A stretch of DNA of 64,000 nt from JAPPHA01 sp965220985. Lineage in GTDB: Bacteria > Pseudomonadota > Alphaproteobacteria > Rhodobacterales > Rhodobacteraceae. The notes under the pieces were generated by a model. The model was not told the origin of the DNA. It saw nothing but the letters and a program-made list of their open reading frames with translations, and did no database searches. Where the stretch lies: contig OZ244854.1 in NCBI GenBank assembly GCA_965220985.1, forward strand, positions 992,001 through 1,056,000, read 5' to 3'. Shown here in pieces: positions 51,409 to 60,842 of this stretch (within the stretch, counting starts at the first letter, position 1; each line of letters starts with the position of its first letter). The translations under genes were made by a program, and so were the position numbers.

Positions 51409-52712
51409 CCGACCCGGACTGCACGGCCATTCTCGACCGGCTGACCCGACTGCACCCCAAGCTGATCGACTTGACACTGGATCGGATGACCCGCCTGCTG
51501 GCGGCATTGGGCAACCCCGAACTTGATCTACCCCCGGCAATTCACATCGCGGGAACCAATGGCAAGGGTTCGACGGCAGCGATGATTCGAAAGGGGCTCG
51601 AGACCGCCGGGCACTCGGCCCATGTCTACACGTCACCCCATCTCGTCCGATTCAACGAGCGGATCCGGGTCGCAGGCGCGTTGATTTCCGAGCAGGCGCT
51701 GAGCGAGATTCTCGACGAGTGCGAGCGGGCCAATGGCGATGAACCCATCACGTTTTTCGAAATCACCACCTGTGCGGCGTTTCTGGCGTTTTCGCGCACG
51801 CCTGCTGATTACGCGATCCTGGAAGTCGGTCTTGGCGGACGACTCGATGCGACGAACGTCATTGAATCGCCGGCACTGTCAATCATCACCCCGGTTTCCA
51901 TGGATCACCAGCATTTCCTGGGCGACTCCTTGAAGGAGATCGCGCGGGAAAAGGCAGGCATTCTGAAGCGCAACACTTTTGGCATCATTTCCGAGCAGGA
52001 CCCGGAAGCTCTCGATGTGATCCAGGATGTCGCGGCCTCGGTCGGGGCCACCTTGAAGATTCACGGGCACCATTGGCACGTGTGGGAAACCGATTCGGGA
52101 GGCCTCGGGTACCAGGACGAATACGGTCAACTCGATTTGCCGACGCCCGGCCTGTCGGGAAAGCATCAACTGATGAATGCCGGCTGCGCGGTTGCTGCAT
52201 TGCGGATTCTTGGAGTGCAGCTCGATGCGATTGCTGCGGCGGTGGGTCGAATCGAGACGAGCGACTGGCCTGCGCGAATGCAGCCGGTGCGAGACACCGA
52301 GCTTTCCCTTCATGCACCTGATGCGCAGATTTGGCTGGATGGCGGACACAATCCTGCAGCTGGTCGGGCTCTGGCGCAGACACTTCGCGGCCTTCCGAGC
52401 CGACCGACGCATCTGGTGTGCGGGATGATGAATACAAAAGACCCGACGCAGTTCCTCGAGCCGTTCGTCGGCGCGGTCGACTCGGTCATCGGGGTCACGA
52501 TTCCAGGCGAGGATGCAAGCAGGCCGGCAGAGGATATCGCCATGGCATGCCAGTCGCTTTCGATCGAGGCCGGCACGTCCGACGGCGTGTCAGACGCGGT
52601 CATGAAGATCACCGATCAGGTGCCTGATGCACGGATATTGATCTGCGGCTCATTGTATCTGGCAGGTTCATTGGTGAACGAATTCGACGGCGCGGCTCAC
52701 GACGTTACCTGA
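51405..52712 (+). CDS. folC: Bifunctional folylpolyglutamate synthase / dihydrofolate synthase
   Basis: A 435-residue Mur-ligase-type enzyme adding glutamate to dihydropteroate and folates. The ATP loop is IHIAGTNGKGSTAAMIRKGL, followed by VYTSPHLVRFNERIRVAG, the metal-binding EVGLGGRLDATNVI and TPVSMDHQHFLGDSLKEIAR. Later blocks are GLSGKHQLMNAGCAVAAL and WLDGGHNPAAGRALAQTL, then ILICGSLYLAGSL. Translationally coupled to accD. Confidence 0.95.
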   Translation: MTDPDCTAILDRLTRLHPKLIDLTLDRMTRLLAALGNPELDLPPAIHIAGTNGKGSTAAMIRKGLETAGHSAHVYTSPHLVRFNERIRVAGALISEQALSEILDECERANGDEPITFFEITTCAAFLAFSRTPADYAILEVGLGGRLDATNVIESPALSIITPVSMDHQHFLGDSLKEIAREKAGILKRNTFGIISEQDPEALDVIQDVAASVGATLKIHGHHWHVWETDSGGLGYQDEYGQLDLPTPGLSGKHQLMNAGCAVAALRILGVQLDAIAAAVGRIETSDWPARMQPVRDTELSLHAPDAQIWLDGGHNPAAGRALAQTLRGLPSRPTHLVCGMMNTKDPTQFLEPFVGAVDSVIGVTIPGEDASRPAEDIAMACQSLSIEAGTSDGVSDAVMKITDQVPDARILICGSLYLAGSLVNEFDGAAHDVT

Positions 52713-52913
52713 TCGTCGCCGAAAACCTGCTGTCTCGTGGCCGAGCGTCGTACCATGGACTCCAATGAGCCAACGCAAGGCACCGTTGTCGACCGCCTTG
52801 TTGGCTGCTGAGTCGCACCTCAAATGCAGGTGGAATTGGCCCGTGTCGATTTGAATCAGTCAGCGTTGAGAAGAAGGATGTCTATCAGGTCGTGTTGAAT
52901 GTCATGTGTGGTT

Positions 52914-53180
52914 TCAGTCATGTTCACGCAGAACACGCTGTCGCCTCGCTTTCTTTCGTGCAGCTTCGATGATTTCCGGAAATGATCGCTTCGTTGTTCC
53001 GCCTTGTTCGGCTCGGTCCATCAATTCACGCAACTCCAGGATTGCGGTCTCTTTGCGGTCCCGGTCTCTTCGCACCAAGTCGCGGAAGTACTCGCTCATG
53101 TTGCCATGACAGCCCGCTTTGACTCGGTCTTCCACCCAGACTTTCATGTCGTCGGGCATCGATATGGTGACTTTGGGCAT
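52914..53180 (-). CDS. ParD-like ribbon-helix-helix antitoxin, no toxin partner seen
   Basis: An 88-residue protein beginning MPKVTISMPDDMKVWVEDRV, a ribbon-helix-helix start, followed by SEYFRDLVRRDRDRK and a longer helical tail, as in ParD/CopG-type antitoxins. A parE-type toxin gene would be expected directly downstream on the minus strand, but only a 21-codon frame (52856-52921) overlapping the stop by an ATGACTGA is present. So this is an orphan antitoxin, or the toxin has been deleted. The upstream neighbour is an XRE-ImmA/IrrE gene on the same strand, separated by 215 bases. Confidence 0.75.
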   Translation of the reverse strand: MPKVTISMPDDMKVWVEDRVKAGCHGNMSEYFRDLVRRDRDRKETAILELRELMDRAEQGGTTKRSFPEIIEAARKKARRQRVLREHD

Positions 53181-53394
53181 GACTCTGAATTCTCTCCTTG
53201 CCGTTCTTCAGGATTCACTTGCGAGAACGCAAGTCCCGAAATCACGTCTCCACCGCGAACACATGTGGTCTGCGTCGTCAAACATCGTTGCGCCCAAGGT
53301 GGCTGTGACGAGTTGCCGGCTTGGCGGTCGGCATGGAAGCGGGGAGTTGGAGCGCGACATTCGGGATGGACGATCGGACATGGCGCCTTGGGCA

Positions 53395-54633
53395 TCAATT
53401 TCCTCGCGCTGCTTCGGCGAGATTGAGGAGAGTGTCGCCTGGGATGCGAAGGGGCTTGCTGAGATCGAGAATTTGCTGGTCGGGGACTTTGTCACGACGG
53501 CGCGCCTCGATGGCAAGATGGGCGATCTCGTTGCGCAGCTCTCGGTCCCGGTATTGCTGCAATTCTCGCTTTCCGAGTTCGCTGAACATTCCGAGAGCCT
53601 TGAGGTACATGCGTCCGAAGCGTTCGTGATCCAGAATGGATTCGCATTCGTCGTCGGAGATGAATTGCAGGCTCTTCAATCGAATGGCTGCGGCGGTGTA
53701 TGTCACCCCGAACTCATTTGCGAGCATGGCACAATCCTTGTAGCTGATTCTTTGTGAGCCAACGGGTGGACGCTGTGTCGCCTCGAAGTGCCCACCACCT
53801 GCAGTTTCGAAAATGACTCGATCCACTCTGCTTGGCTGGCCTTTTCCAAGACCTTCCAGAAACGCCCGAACACCACTGTTCGGGATCAGGAACTCGGACG
53901 CGAAGGCATTTGCCCTTTGCTCAACGAACTCGGACATGTCGTCCATTTGCGAAACCATGATGCCACGGTTTCGATCGGTCAAGGCGTGGGCGTACTCATG
54001 CGCAAGCGACAGCCGCCCTCTGCCTTTCGAGTGTGACGCATTCACCAGCGTGGCCATTCCGACATCATTGTGGCGAATGAAAATGCCTGATGTGCCGACT
54101 GGCAGGGCAACACCTGACGCCCAGATCCCTTGCGAAATGACAAGCGCGGGTACGTCCATTACGGGGGCGTTTCCAAGTTCGAGCCTGTTTCGTTCCTGGA
54201 TTGCCACATGCTCACCCTGGGCAACCGCCTCTCCGGATGTTCGCGGATCCCGCAACTGGTAGAACGGAGGACGCAGCACCGCTCCTACGTTCAACATTGA
54301 TTTCAGGTCCTCTCCTTCCCGACAGAGATGAAGACACAATGACATCTGAAGGCGCATGGTCGGATCGTTTTCCAGTTCGGGCACCATTCGGAAAAGTTCC
54401 GAGGTGACATCGCCATCGACGCTCGCCGGTCCCTGGTCCAGGAGTTCGGTGACTGGTACCGAGCAGAATTGCGAGAACCGAACGAGTTCGAGCGTGGAAA
54501 CCGATCGGTTTCCGGATTCGATCTGAGAAACTGCCGATCGAGAGATGTCGAGAGCCTCGGCAATGGCTTGCTGACTCAAGTGGCGCAACTCGCGCGCCCG
54601 TCTGAATCGAACCCCAAGGTCTGCTGCATTCAT
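53395..54633 (-). CDS. XRE-family regulator fused to ImmA/IrrE (M78) metallopeptidase
   Basis: A 412-residue two-domain protein. Residues 5-65 form an XRE helix-turn-helix (ELRHLSQQAIAEALDISRSA, then IESGNRSVSTLEL). Residues about 150-260 form an ImmA/IrrE zinc-peptidase domain with an intact HEYAH motif at 212-216 (LSLAHEYAHALTD) and the downstream VEQRANAFASEFLIPNSGV. Such proteins sense stress or phage signals and cleave or relieve a repressor, and often accompany toxin-antitoxin or prophage loci. The promoter region upstream is strikingly A/T-rich with a TGATATCA palindrome, a possible autoregulatory operator. Confidence 0.87.
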   Translation of the reverse strand: MNAADLGVRFRRARELRHLSQQAIAEALDISRSAVSQIESGNRSVSTLELVRFSQFCSVPVTELLDQGPASVDGDVTSELFRMVPELENDPTMRLQMSLCLHLCREGEDLKSMLNVGAVLRPPFYQLRDPRTSGEAVAQGEHVAIQERNRLELGNAPVMDVPALVISQGIWASGVALPVGTSGIFIRHNDVGMATLVNASHSKGRGRLSLAHEYAHALTDRNRGIMVSQMDDMSEFVEQRANAFASEFLIPNSGVRAFLEGLGKGQPSRVDRVIFETAGGGHFEATQRPPVGSQRISYKDCAMLANEFGVTYTAAAIRLKSLQFISDDECESILDHERFGRMYLKALGMFSELGKRELQQYRDRELRNEIAHLAIEARRRDKVPDQQILDLSKPLRIPGDTLLNLAEAARGN

Positions 54634-55035
54634 GTTTGTTTCGCTCCGATTGTCCCGACCCGCACAGCCTAGTTTCCATTATTGGCTGCATGTTCGATTA
54701 TCAAACGTACTTTGTCTTTTTTGTCCATTTGATGATATCATATGTGTGGAATTCTAACAATCCTCCGTAAATTCCACGCTCTTGAACCTTTCTCGGCCTT
54801 TTTCCTGTCACCATCACCTGACCAGCATTCGGCAGTGCAAAGCCAGCCAGATGCTCAATGAGAGAGTGCTTTCATGTCGGCGGTAGCGAACGAAACGTAA
54901 CGATGACAAGTACAGGTCTCTGCAACCGTGGTGGGCAAGGTAACACGTCACGACCGAGCGCAACCTTGGGGAGGGATGTCGACGCCGAGACTTGCGGACG
55001 AACGTCGAAACGATTTCAGGCAAGCGGACCGTGTC
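54634..55035. other. Intergenic region with A/T-rich candidate operator
   Basis: About 400 bases between the XRE gene start and the end of the polyamine-type ABC operon, both on the minus strand. The part nearest the XRE gene (54690-54770) is much richer in A/T than the surroundings and contains TGATGATATCATATG with the perfect palindrome TGATATCA, a plausible self-operator and promoter for the XRE gene. The remaining 250 bases hold only short frames without domains. Confidence 0.45.
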
Positions 55036-56112
55036 TCATTGCGGTTCAGAGTCTTTGCAAACCGACAGATGCGGAATCAGCAATGTGTTCAGAGGATCCC
55101 AGATCAGCCAAACTGGTCCACCATCGGGCAAGTCAGGAATGTCCTTGTCCCGCGCGATCACCTTGAAGGATTTCCTGTTCCACTCAACGATGCATGTCGC
55201 CATTGCGCCAGCGAAGACCCGCTGCCTGAGTGTGGCGCGCAATTTCGCCAAGTTTCCTTCGGTTGGCTCAACCGATGAAATTGACATGTTTTCCGGGCGC
55301 ACGGCAAAGGCCTCGGCTCGAGCCGAACCGGGCGGCAGCGGGATGCCCGTGCCATCGGGAAGGCGCAGACACCCATCTTCCGCCACGCCATCCAGGATGT
55401 TCGCCTCGCCCAGGAAACTGGCCGCGAACACGTCGACCGGGTTGTTGTAGACCTCCCTTGGCGGTCCGGCCTGCACCATCCGGCCAGACCTCAGTATCCC
55501 GATCTGGTCGGAAAGCGTCAGCGCCTCTTCCTGGTCGTGCGTCACGAAAATGGTCGTGATCCCCACCTCGCGCTGAATGCGCTTCAGCTCGATCTGCATG
55601 TCGACTCGCAGGGCCTTGTCCAGCGCCGACAGCGGTTCGTCCAGAAGCAGCACCGACGGATTCGTCACGATGGCGCGGGCGAGTGCAACACGCTGTTGCT
55701 GGCCCCCCGAAAGTTCATGCGGCTTGCGGTTGCCGAGCTGGTCAAGTCGCACAAGCTCGAGCGCCTCGCTCACCCGACGCCTCTCCTCGTCGGCACCGCA
55801 CTTGCGAACACGCAAGCCGAAGCCGATGTTGTCTGCCACGGTCATGTTCGGGAACAGCGCGTAATTCTGGAACATCATGCCGATTTCCCGTTTTTCGACA
55901 GGTACGTGTTCAACCTGCCGATCACCGATCCGGATCGAACCGGCATCGGCGAAGGCAAATCCCGCAATCGTGCGCAAAAGAGTGGTCTTTCCGCTGCCGG
56001 ATGGTCCGAGAAGTGCGGAAAACCCGCCGTCGGGAAAGTCCATCGACACCTCGTCAAGAGCCCTCAGCGTTCCAAACGTCTTGGTCACGTTTCTGACGGA
56101 TACCTCTGCCAT
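55036..56112 (-). CDS. Polyamine-type ABC transporter ATPase (PotA-like)
   Basis: About 358 residues. Walker A is LLGPSGSGKTTLLRTIAG, the Q-loop MMFQNYALFPNMTVADNIGF, signature LSGGQQQRVALARAI, Walker B LLLDEPLSALD and switch IFVTHDQEEALTL, followed by a C-terminal TOBE domain (FAVRPENMSI). This is the PotA/FbpC class. The ATG at 56112 overlaps the permease stop; the same frame is open much further upstream but only as a shadow of the permease gene. Last gene of the seven-gene minus-strand operon. Confidence 0.9.
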   Translation of the reverse strand: MAEVSVRNVTKTFGTLRALDEVSMDFPDGGFSALLGPSGSGKTTLLRTIAGFAFADAGSIRIGDRQVEHVPVEKREIGMMFQNYALFPNMTVADNIGFGLRVRKCGADEERRRVSEALELVRLDQLGNRKPHELSGGQQQRVALARAIVTNPSVLLLDEPLSALDKALRVDMQIELKRIQREVGITTIFVTHDQEEALTLSDQIGILRSGRMVQAGPPREVYNNPVDVFAASFLGEANILDGVAEDGCLRLPDGTGIPLPPGSARAEAFAVRPENMSISSVEPTEGNLAKLRATLRQRVFAGAMATCIVEWNRKSFKVIARDKDIPDLPDGGPVWLIWDPLNTLLIPHLSVCKDSEPQ

Positions 56113-56897
56113 CAGCGTTCCCCACCGAATTTCGAAAAGCGCGCCGCGATCAGCATGACCGCCATGGATACGCATATGATGATGGTCGAGACCGCATTGA
56201 TCTCGGGGGTGAATCCCTTGCGGATCGACGTGTAGATCAGCACCGGAAGCGTGCTGTCGCCCGGTTCGGAAAGGAAATACGAGACAACGAACTGATCGAA
56301 ACTGACGGCAAACGCGAACAGAGCGCCGGCAACGATCCCTGGTGCGATCCAAGGCAGCGTCACGCGGCGGGTTACGGTCCATGCGTCGGCGCCCAGCGAC
56401 CTTGCCGCCTCTTCCAGAGCCGGGTCGAACGTTGCCAGCCGCGCACTGACGACGACGATGACATACGGAAGCGCCAGCGCCACGTGACCGACGATCACCG
56501 ATGGCGTGCCGCGGCCGAGACCGATCCCGAAGAAAAAGATCAGCATGGCCGTCCCCGTGATGAGCCAGGGGATGGCGATGGGTGGAAACAGCAACACCTG
56601 CAGGAACCGCTTGCCGGTGAACTCGAATCTGAACAGCCCTATGGAGGCGGCGGTACCCAGTGTCGTTGCGACAATCGTCGTCACGACCGCGATGAACACC
56701 GAACGGGCTGCGGATTCGATGATCTCGGAGTTTCCAGCCAGCCGAACGTACCAGTTCGTCGAAAACTCGAATGGCAACTGATAGAACGGCGAGGCATTGA
56801 AGGACATGAATGCCATGACCGCGATCGGAGCATACAGGAAAACAAGCATCAGGATCAGCCACAGCCTGCCCAGGCGATTGAGAATCGTGCCGCTCAC
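56112..56897 (-). CDS. Polyamine-type ABC permease (PotC-like)
   Basis: A 261-residue inner-membrane permease with six hydrophobic segments, starting at a GTG that overlaps the upstream stop (GTGA). PotC-like parts are LMLVFLYAPIAVMAFMSFNA near the N-terminus and the coupling loop EEAARSLGADAWTVTRRVTL, followed by LPWIAPGIVAGALFAFAVSF. Works with the PotB-like and PotA-like proteins. Confidence 0.9.
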   Translation of the reverse strand: MSGTILNRLGRLWLILMLVFLYAPIAVMAFMSFNASPFYQLPFEFSTNWYVRLAGNSEIIESAARSVFIAVVTTIVATTLGTAASIGLFRFEFTGKRFLQVLLFPPIAIPWLITGTAMLIFFFGIGLGRGTPSVIVGHVALALPYVIVVVSARLATFDPALEEAARSLGADAWTVTRRVTLPWIAPGIVAGALFAFAVSFDQFVVSYFLSEPGDSTLPVLIYTSIRKGFTPEINAVSTIIICVSMAVMLIAARFSKFGGER

Positions 56898-57748
56898 GAA
56901 CTGGCCCTCCGCAGGATGGGACTGGACACTGCAAGGATTAGCAACACGACCGCAAGAAGAATGAAGGACAGCGCGGCTCCGAGCGGCCAGTTGTAAACCG
57001 CAACGAACTGATCTTCGATCACTGTGCCGTAGTATGTCCCGACACGTCCTCCCAGTATGCGGGGCTCCATGAAGGAACCGACCACAGGAACAAAAATCAG
57101 TATCGCTCCCGCCGCGAGACCGGGAAACGACAAGGGCAGAATGATGCGGGAGAGGATGGTCAGTTTCCCCGCGCCCATGGATCTCGCCGCATCGATCAGG
57201 TCGTCGTCGATGGCCTGTATGGCCAGATACGAGGTCAAGATGACGTAAGGCACATAGGAGTGCACGAGTCCCAGCACGACCGCCGTTGTCGAGAACATCA
57301 GGTTCACGTCAACCTCGAAGGGCAGGATTGCATTCAGGCCAATTTCGAGCACCCCGTTTCCGCGCAACACGATTGCCCAGGAGAAAACGCGAACGAGCGA
57401 GTTGGACCAGAACGGAAGTATGACCAGCAGGAACAGCGCCTCGCGGGTCCGTCCCTTGATGGTCTTCGCCAGAACATAGGCACATGGGAACCCGACAAGC
57501 ACAGATATGAGCGTAACGGTCAGTCCGAGCCGGATGGATTTCCAAAGCAGGGTTGAGTAGGTCGAGGTCTCAAAAAAGGCTTGGTAGTTTTCGAGTGTGA
57601 AATGCCTCTCGGCATCGCCGAAAGGCACATCCGAGAGAAAACTGAAGTAGAGCATGGCCGACAGCGGCAAGAAAATCGCCACTGTCAGCCAAAGGTAGGC
57701 AGGGGACAGCAAACCGGCTGTTTTCAGCCGATCCTGTCTTGCGAGCAC
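56894..57748 (-). CDS. Polyamine-type ABC permease (PotB-like)
   Basis: A 284-residue permease starting at a GTG (57748). PotB-like parts are LWLTVAIFLPLSAMLYFSFL, VGFPCAYVLAKTIKGRTREA, and the coupling loop IDAARSMGAGKLTILSRIIL. It lies 36 bases after the binding-protein gene and overlaps the next permease by four bases. Confidence 0.9.
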   Translation of the reverse strand: MLARQDRLKTAGLLSPAYLWLTVAIFLPLSAMLYFSFLSDVPFGDAERHFTLENYQAFFETSTYSTLLWKSIRLGLTVTLISVLVGFPCAYVLAKTIKGRTREALFLLVILPFWSNSLVRVFSWAIVLRGNGVLEIGLNAILPFEVDVNLMFSTTAVVLGLVHSYVPYVILTSYLAIQAIDDDLIDAARSMGAGKLTILSRIILPLSFPGLAAGAILIFVPVVGSFMEPRILGGRVGTYYGTVIEDQFVAVYNWPLGAALSFILLAVVLLILAVSSPILRRASS

Positions 57749-57784
57749 CTCGGAGATATTGATCCCCTTTGTGCCGTCAGACGA

Positions 57785-58828
57785 TCACTGCGCCGCCTTC
57801 AGTTCCTGCCAGATTGCCAGGTAGGCCTCGCGTGTCTCGGCATCAACCGGGCGTTGAAACTGAACGCGTGCGACCACGGCCGGGTCACCCAGAACCCGCT
57901 TGTTGAAAGAGTCGTCAGGCAACTCTGCAGCAGCGCGTGCATTGGCGGATGCCGGCGCACCCTCAGCTTCCCAGCGGGAATAGAATGACGGATCGATCAT
58001 CCAGTCGATGAATGCGTGCGCCGCATCCTTCTTGGTCGAAGACGACGGGATCGACAGTCCGTCGAGCCATCCGATCGCACCTTCCTCCGGAACCACGAAT
58101 TGCACGGGCAGACCAGCGGCCATGGACCGGCTGGCCGAACCCGACCAGAACGTGGCGACATCAAGATCGCCTGCCGCCATGTACTGGTTCCAGTCGTTTT
58201 CCGATCCCCAGTAGGTTCTGATCTGGGGCATCAGAGCTTCCAGCTTCGCCTTCACCGCATCCAGGTCTTCGATATCATTGATGTCTTGACCGGTGGCTAT
58301 CGCCGCAAACTGGATCGCTTCGAGCGCGTCATCCCGAATTGACACCTTGCCCTCGTGCGCCGTGTCCCAGAACACTTCGATCGAGGTCGGAATCGTGTCG
58401 AACGCATTCGTGTTGACCGCGAAGGATGTCAGGCCCCAGGTCCAGGGAACACCATGCAGGGATCCGCCGGCATTGAGGTCCTGGTTTTCGGTCAGATCCG
58501 CAGGAACGTCGGCGATATTCGCGATCTTTCCTGCATCGATCGGAGCGATCAGCCCCTCTTCCTGGGCTTGTGGAGTGAATGCCGCATTGATCAGCACCAC
58601 GTCATACGCGCCCGGGTTGGTGCGCAACTTCGTCAGCATCTCCTGTTCGGAATTGAAATACTCGTGCACAACCGTGTGGCCGGTTGCCTCGCTGAATTCG
58701 GCGATGGCCCAGTCCAGGTCGGTACCGTAACCTTGCCAGTTCAGAACCCGAATTTCGTCGGCTGTGACGGTAGAGCCGGCCAAGATCGCCGCAGCTACCG
58801 TCGATTTCATCAAAGTCTTGTTCATCAT
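57785..58828 (-). CDS. Polyamine-type ABC substrate-binding protein (PotD-like)
   Basis: About 347 residues. The signal peptide covers residues 1-23 (MMNKTLMKSTVAAAILAG then VTA). IRVLNWQGYGTDLDWAIAEF and YDVVLINAAFTPQAQEEGLI are typical of PotD/PotF-class binding proteins. The ATG at 58828 overlaps the kinase stop and has a very strong GAGGAGG ribosome-binding site inside the kinase gene. Given the neighbouring kinase and ADP-ribosylglycohydrolase, the ligand may be a nucleoside-like or ribosylated compound rather than a polyamine; that is inference. Confidence 0.88.
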   Translation of the reverse strand: MMNKTLMKSTVAAAILAGSTVTADEIRVLNWQGYGTDLDWAIAEFSEATGHTVVHEYFNSEQEMLTKLRTNPGAYDVVLINAAFTPQAQEEGLIAPIDAGKIANIADVPADLTENQDLNAGGSLHGVPWTWGLTSFAVNTNAFDTIPTSIEVFWDTAHEGKVSIRDDALEAIQFAAIATGQDINDIEDLDAVKAKLEALMPQIRTYWGSENDWNQYMAAGDLDVATFWSGSASRSMAAGLPVQFVVPEEGAIGWLDGLSIPSSSTKKDAAHAFIDWMIDPSFYSRWEAEGAPASANARAAAELPDDSFNKRVLGDPAVVARVQFQRPVDAETREAYLAIWQELKAAQ

Positions 58829-59805
58829 GTTCGTCCTCCTCGTTGAACACATTCTGGATTTGCCCGACTGCTCGGCCCTCTTTTCTGTTCTTCCAGAGCC
58901 GCGTTGACTTCTGCGCTGTTGGGAGCGGTTGCCGGACCTCTTCTTGTCGTGGAGATCGCGGCCGCGATGTTGGCATAACGAGCAGCGGCTTCGGGATCGC
59001 CCGTTTCGGCGAGCTTGGCGATGAAGCTGCCCACGTGGGTGTCGCCGGCACTGTTGCTGTCGACGACCTGAACCCGGTGCGGCGGGATTTCCGTGCACCG
59101 ACCGTCAACTGCGACGATGCACCCATTCGCACCGTTCCTAACCACCGCACCTCCATTGGCGGGCCGTCCTTCGGAGAGTGCGGCAGCTGCATCCCAAGGG
59201 TCGGCAAGACCTGTCAGCACCGTCGCCTCCCTCTCGTTTGCGCTGATCCACAGGGCACGATCCATTGCGGCCGACAGCGATTCACGCGCGAGAAATCCGG
59301 CCACGGGCGAGGGATCGAACACAAGTCGCGGAATCTGATCGTCACGCTCCAGCCACCGAACGAGTGCGTCGCGCGAACCCTTGTAGTGCAGCCCGTAGCC
59401 CGAAAGCAGCGTCCAGTCGAAATCCGTGAAGTTGATCCTGCGCAGTTCGTCACTTCTCATTCGGCCTTCGGCGCCATCGCTTGCGACAAAGGTTCTTTCG
59501 CCTGCGGGGTCGACCAGGACGCAGCAGCAGCCCTGGTCGCATTCCGTGTATCGCGGCAAGAGAACAGAGATGTGCTCAACCTCGAGGCCGTTCATCGCGA
59601 TGTCAGAAAAAGGACCGGTCCCGAGCGAGCCGCCATAGCTGACGTCCATTCCTGCACGGCGCGCCGCGACCATCGCGTTGAACCCACCGCCAGGCATGAC
59701 GTGAAATCCCGTCACCATTGCCTCTTCCCCGGCACGAGGAACCGACTCGACTTCGTAGATGAGGTCCACCACAACCCCTGACATCTGAAGCAACCGGTTC
59801 TCCAT
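58825..59805 (-). CDS. PfkB-family carbohydrate/nucleoside kinase
   Basis: About 326 residues of the ribokinase family. The N-terminal signature region is GEEAMVTGFHVMPGGGFNAM and the active-site block is VVDSNSAGDTHVGSFIAKL with the catalytic Asp in AGDT (the family more often has GAGD, so the first Gly is Ser here). RIDs such as WISANEREATVLTGL fit the family. It would phosphorylate a sugar or nucleoside released inside the cell. ATG at 59805 overlaps the hydrolase stop (TGATG). Confidence 0.87.
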   Translation of the reverse strand: MENRLLQMSGVVVDLIYEVESVPRAGEEAMVTGFHVMPGGGFNAMVAARRAGMDVSYGGSLGTGPFSDIAMNGLEVEHISVLLPRYTECDQGCCCVLVDPAGERTFVASDGAEGRMRSDELRRINFTDFDWTLLSGYGLHYKGSRDALVRWLERDDQIPRLVFDPSPVAGFLARESLSAAMDRALWISANEREATVLTGLADPWDAAAALSEGRPANGGAVVRNGANGCIVAVDGRCTEIPPHRVQVVDSNSAGDTHVGSFIAKLAETGDPEAAARYANIAAAISTTRRGPATAPNSAEVNAALEEQKRGPSSRANPECVQRGGRT

Positions 59806-60827
59806 CAAGCTGCCCTGCCATGTTCGCGGCTCTGTTCTTGCCGTGCGCGCAACCCGAGCAGATCCTTCGCAACCTGTTCGACGGGCAGATCATTGGCGGC
59901 GCGAACTTCGCGGACCTTGTCGTCCGGAAATACCGAACACCCGGCGCATGCGCCCGCCATTGCGCCAGCGATCGCGCCAATCGTGTCGGTATCGTCGCCA
60001 ACATTTGCGGCGATCAACGCCGCTTGCCATGGATCGCCCTCAGCCAGCCTGACAATGCCGAATGCCGCAGGAACAGATTCATGCGCAGCAACAGAAGTCC
60101 CTGTCTTTCGGGCAAGTTCGTCCGCCGCAGACCCGCGATCGGCCAGGTCCAATGCAGACGCGATTCGTGCAGCCATGTCTTGTGCGCCCTCAGGATATCC
60201 CCGATGCTGCCCGGCTTCAGCCGCCTCAAGAGCCGAGTTGACGGCACTTTTGAAATCGAGGCCATCAACCCCGCAGCTGATCACCGCCGCCACGGCCGCC
60301 GCCGCTGCGATGGCCTCGCCGGTGTTGTGTGTCAAACGACAAGCTCGCTCGACCATGTCGATCAGGTCAGGCAAGGGCTCGCAGGGTGCCGCGATTCCGA
60401 CGGGCACGATGCGCATCGCAGCTCCGTTCGTGGTCCCGTATCGCCCGGTTTCGGAGACAGACGTTCCTGACAGCAAGGCATCCAGCGCGGCCTTTGACGA
60501 AGGCCCGAGAAGATCCCGAAGTCCTCGTTCCTTGATGTCTGCCTCCCAAGCCAGCAGATCCATGGCCCACCGGGTCTGATCGATGAGTCCCGCGTCATCA
60601 ATGAGCCGCTCGGAGAGCAGGAAAGTCTGTTCGGTGTCATCCGTAACCTGCGCAGGTTGCAATCCGTCTGCGACCGGATGACCGTCGTATGGTGCGACAA
60701 AGGTGGAAATCTTGCCGTAATGGCATCTGATCTCGGCGACAGACATGGTTTGGGTCGGCATTCCCAGCGCGTCGCCGACCGCAAGTCCGGTCAGGGCAGC
60801 GCTGGCACGATCAAGGCTTCCGCGCAT
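59805..60827 (-). CDS. ADP-ribosylglycohydrolase-family protein
   Basis: A 340-residue DraG/ARH-fold enzyme. The first metal site is in TDDTEQTFLLSERL after GLAVGDALGMPTQTMS; the second is ANVGDDTDTIGAIAGAMAGA. Members hydrolyse N- or O-glycosidic bonds to ADP-ribose or related ribosides. In an operon with a PfkB kinase and an importer it more likely releases a sugar from an imported riboside than removes protein ADP-ribosylation. Starts 15 bases after the GntR gene. Confidence 0.88.
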   Translation of the reverse strand: MRGSLDRASAALTGLAVGDALGMPTQTMSVAEIRCHYGKISTFVAPYDGHPVADGLQPAQVTDDTEQTFLLSERLIDDAGLIDQTRWAMDLLAWEADIKERGLRDLLGPSSKAALDALLSGTSVSETGRYGTTNGAAMRIVPVGIAAPCEPLPDLIDMVERACRLTHNTGEAIAAAAAVAAVISCGVDGLDFKSAVNSALEAAEAGQHRGYPEGAQDMAARIASALDLADRGSAADELARKTGTSVAAHESVPAAFGIVRLAEGDPWQAALIAANVGDDTDTIGAIAGAMAGACAGCSVFPDDKVREVRAANDLPVEQVAKDLLGLRARQEQSREHGRAA

Positions 60828-60842
60828 GATGCCCGTTCACCC

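Noticed and set aside
53144..53398. An 84-codon minus-strand frame whose start overlaps the XRE-ImmA/IrrE stop (ATGA) and could be the usual downstream partner of such regulators.
   Set aside because: The translation has no domain, is rich in Pro, Cys, Arg and Ser like random sequence, and runs into the ParD-like gene.
54814..55023. A 69-codon minus-strand frame considered as a transposase remnant.
   Set aside because: No transposase motif, no terminal inverted repeats and no target duplication are visible.
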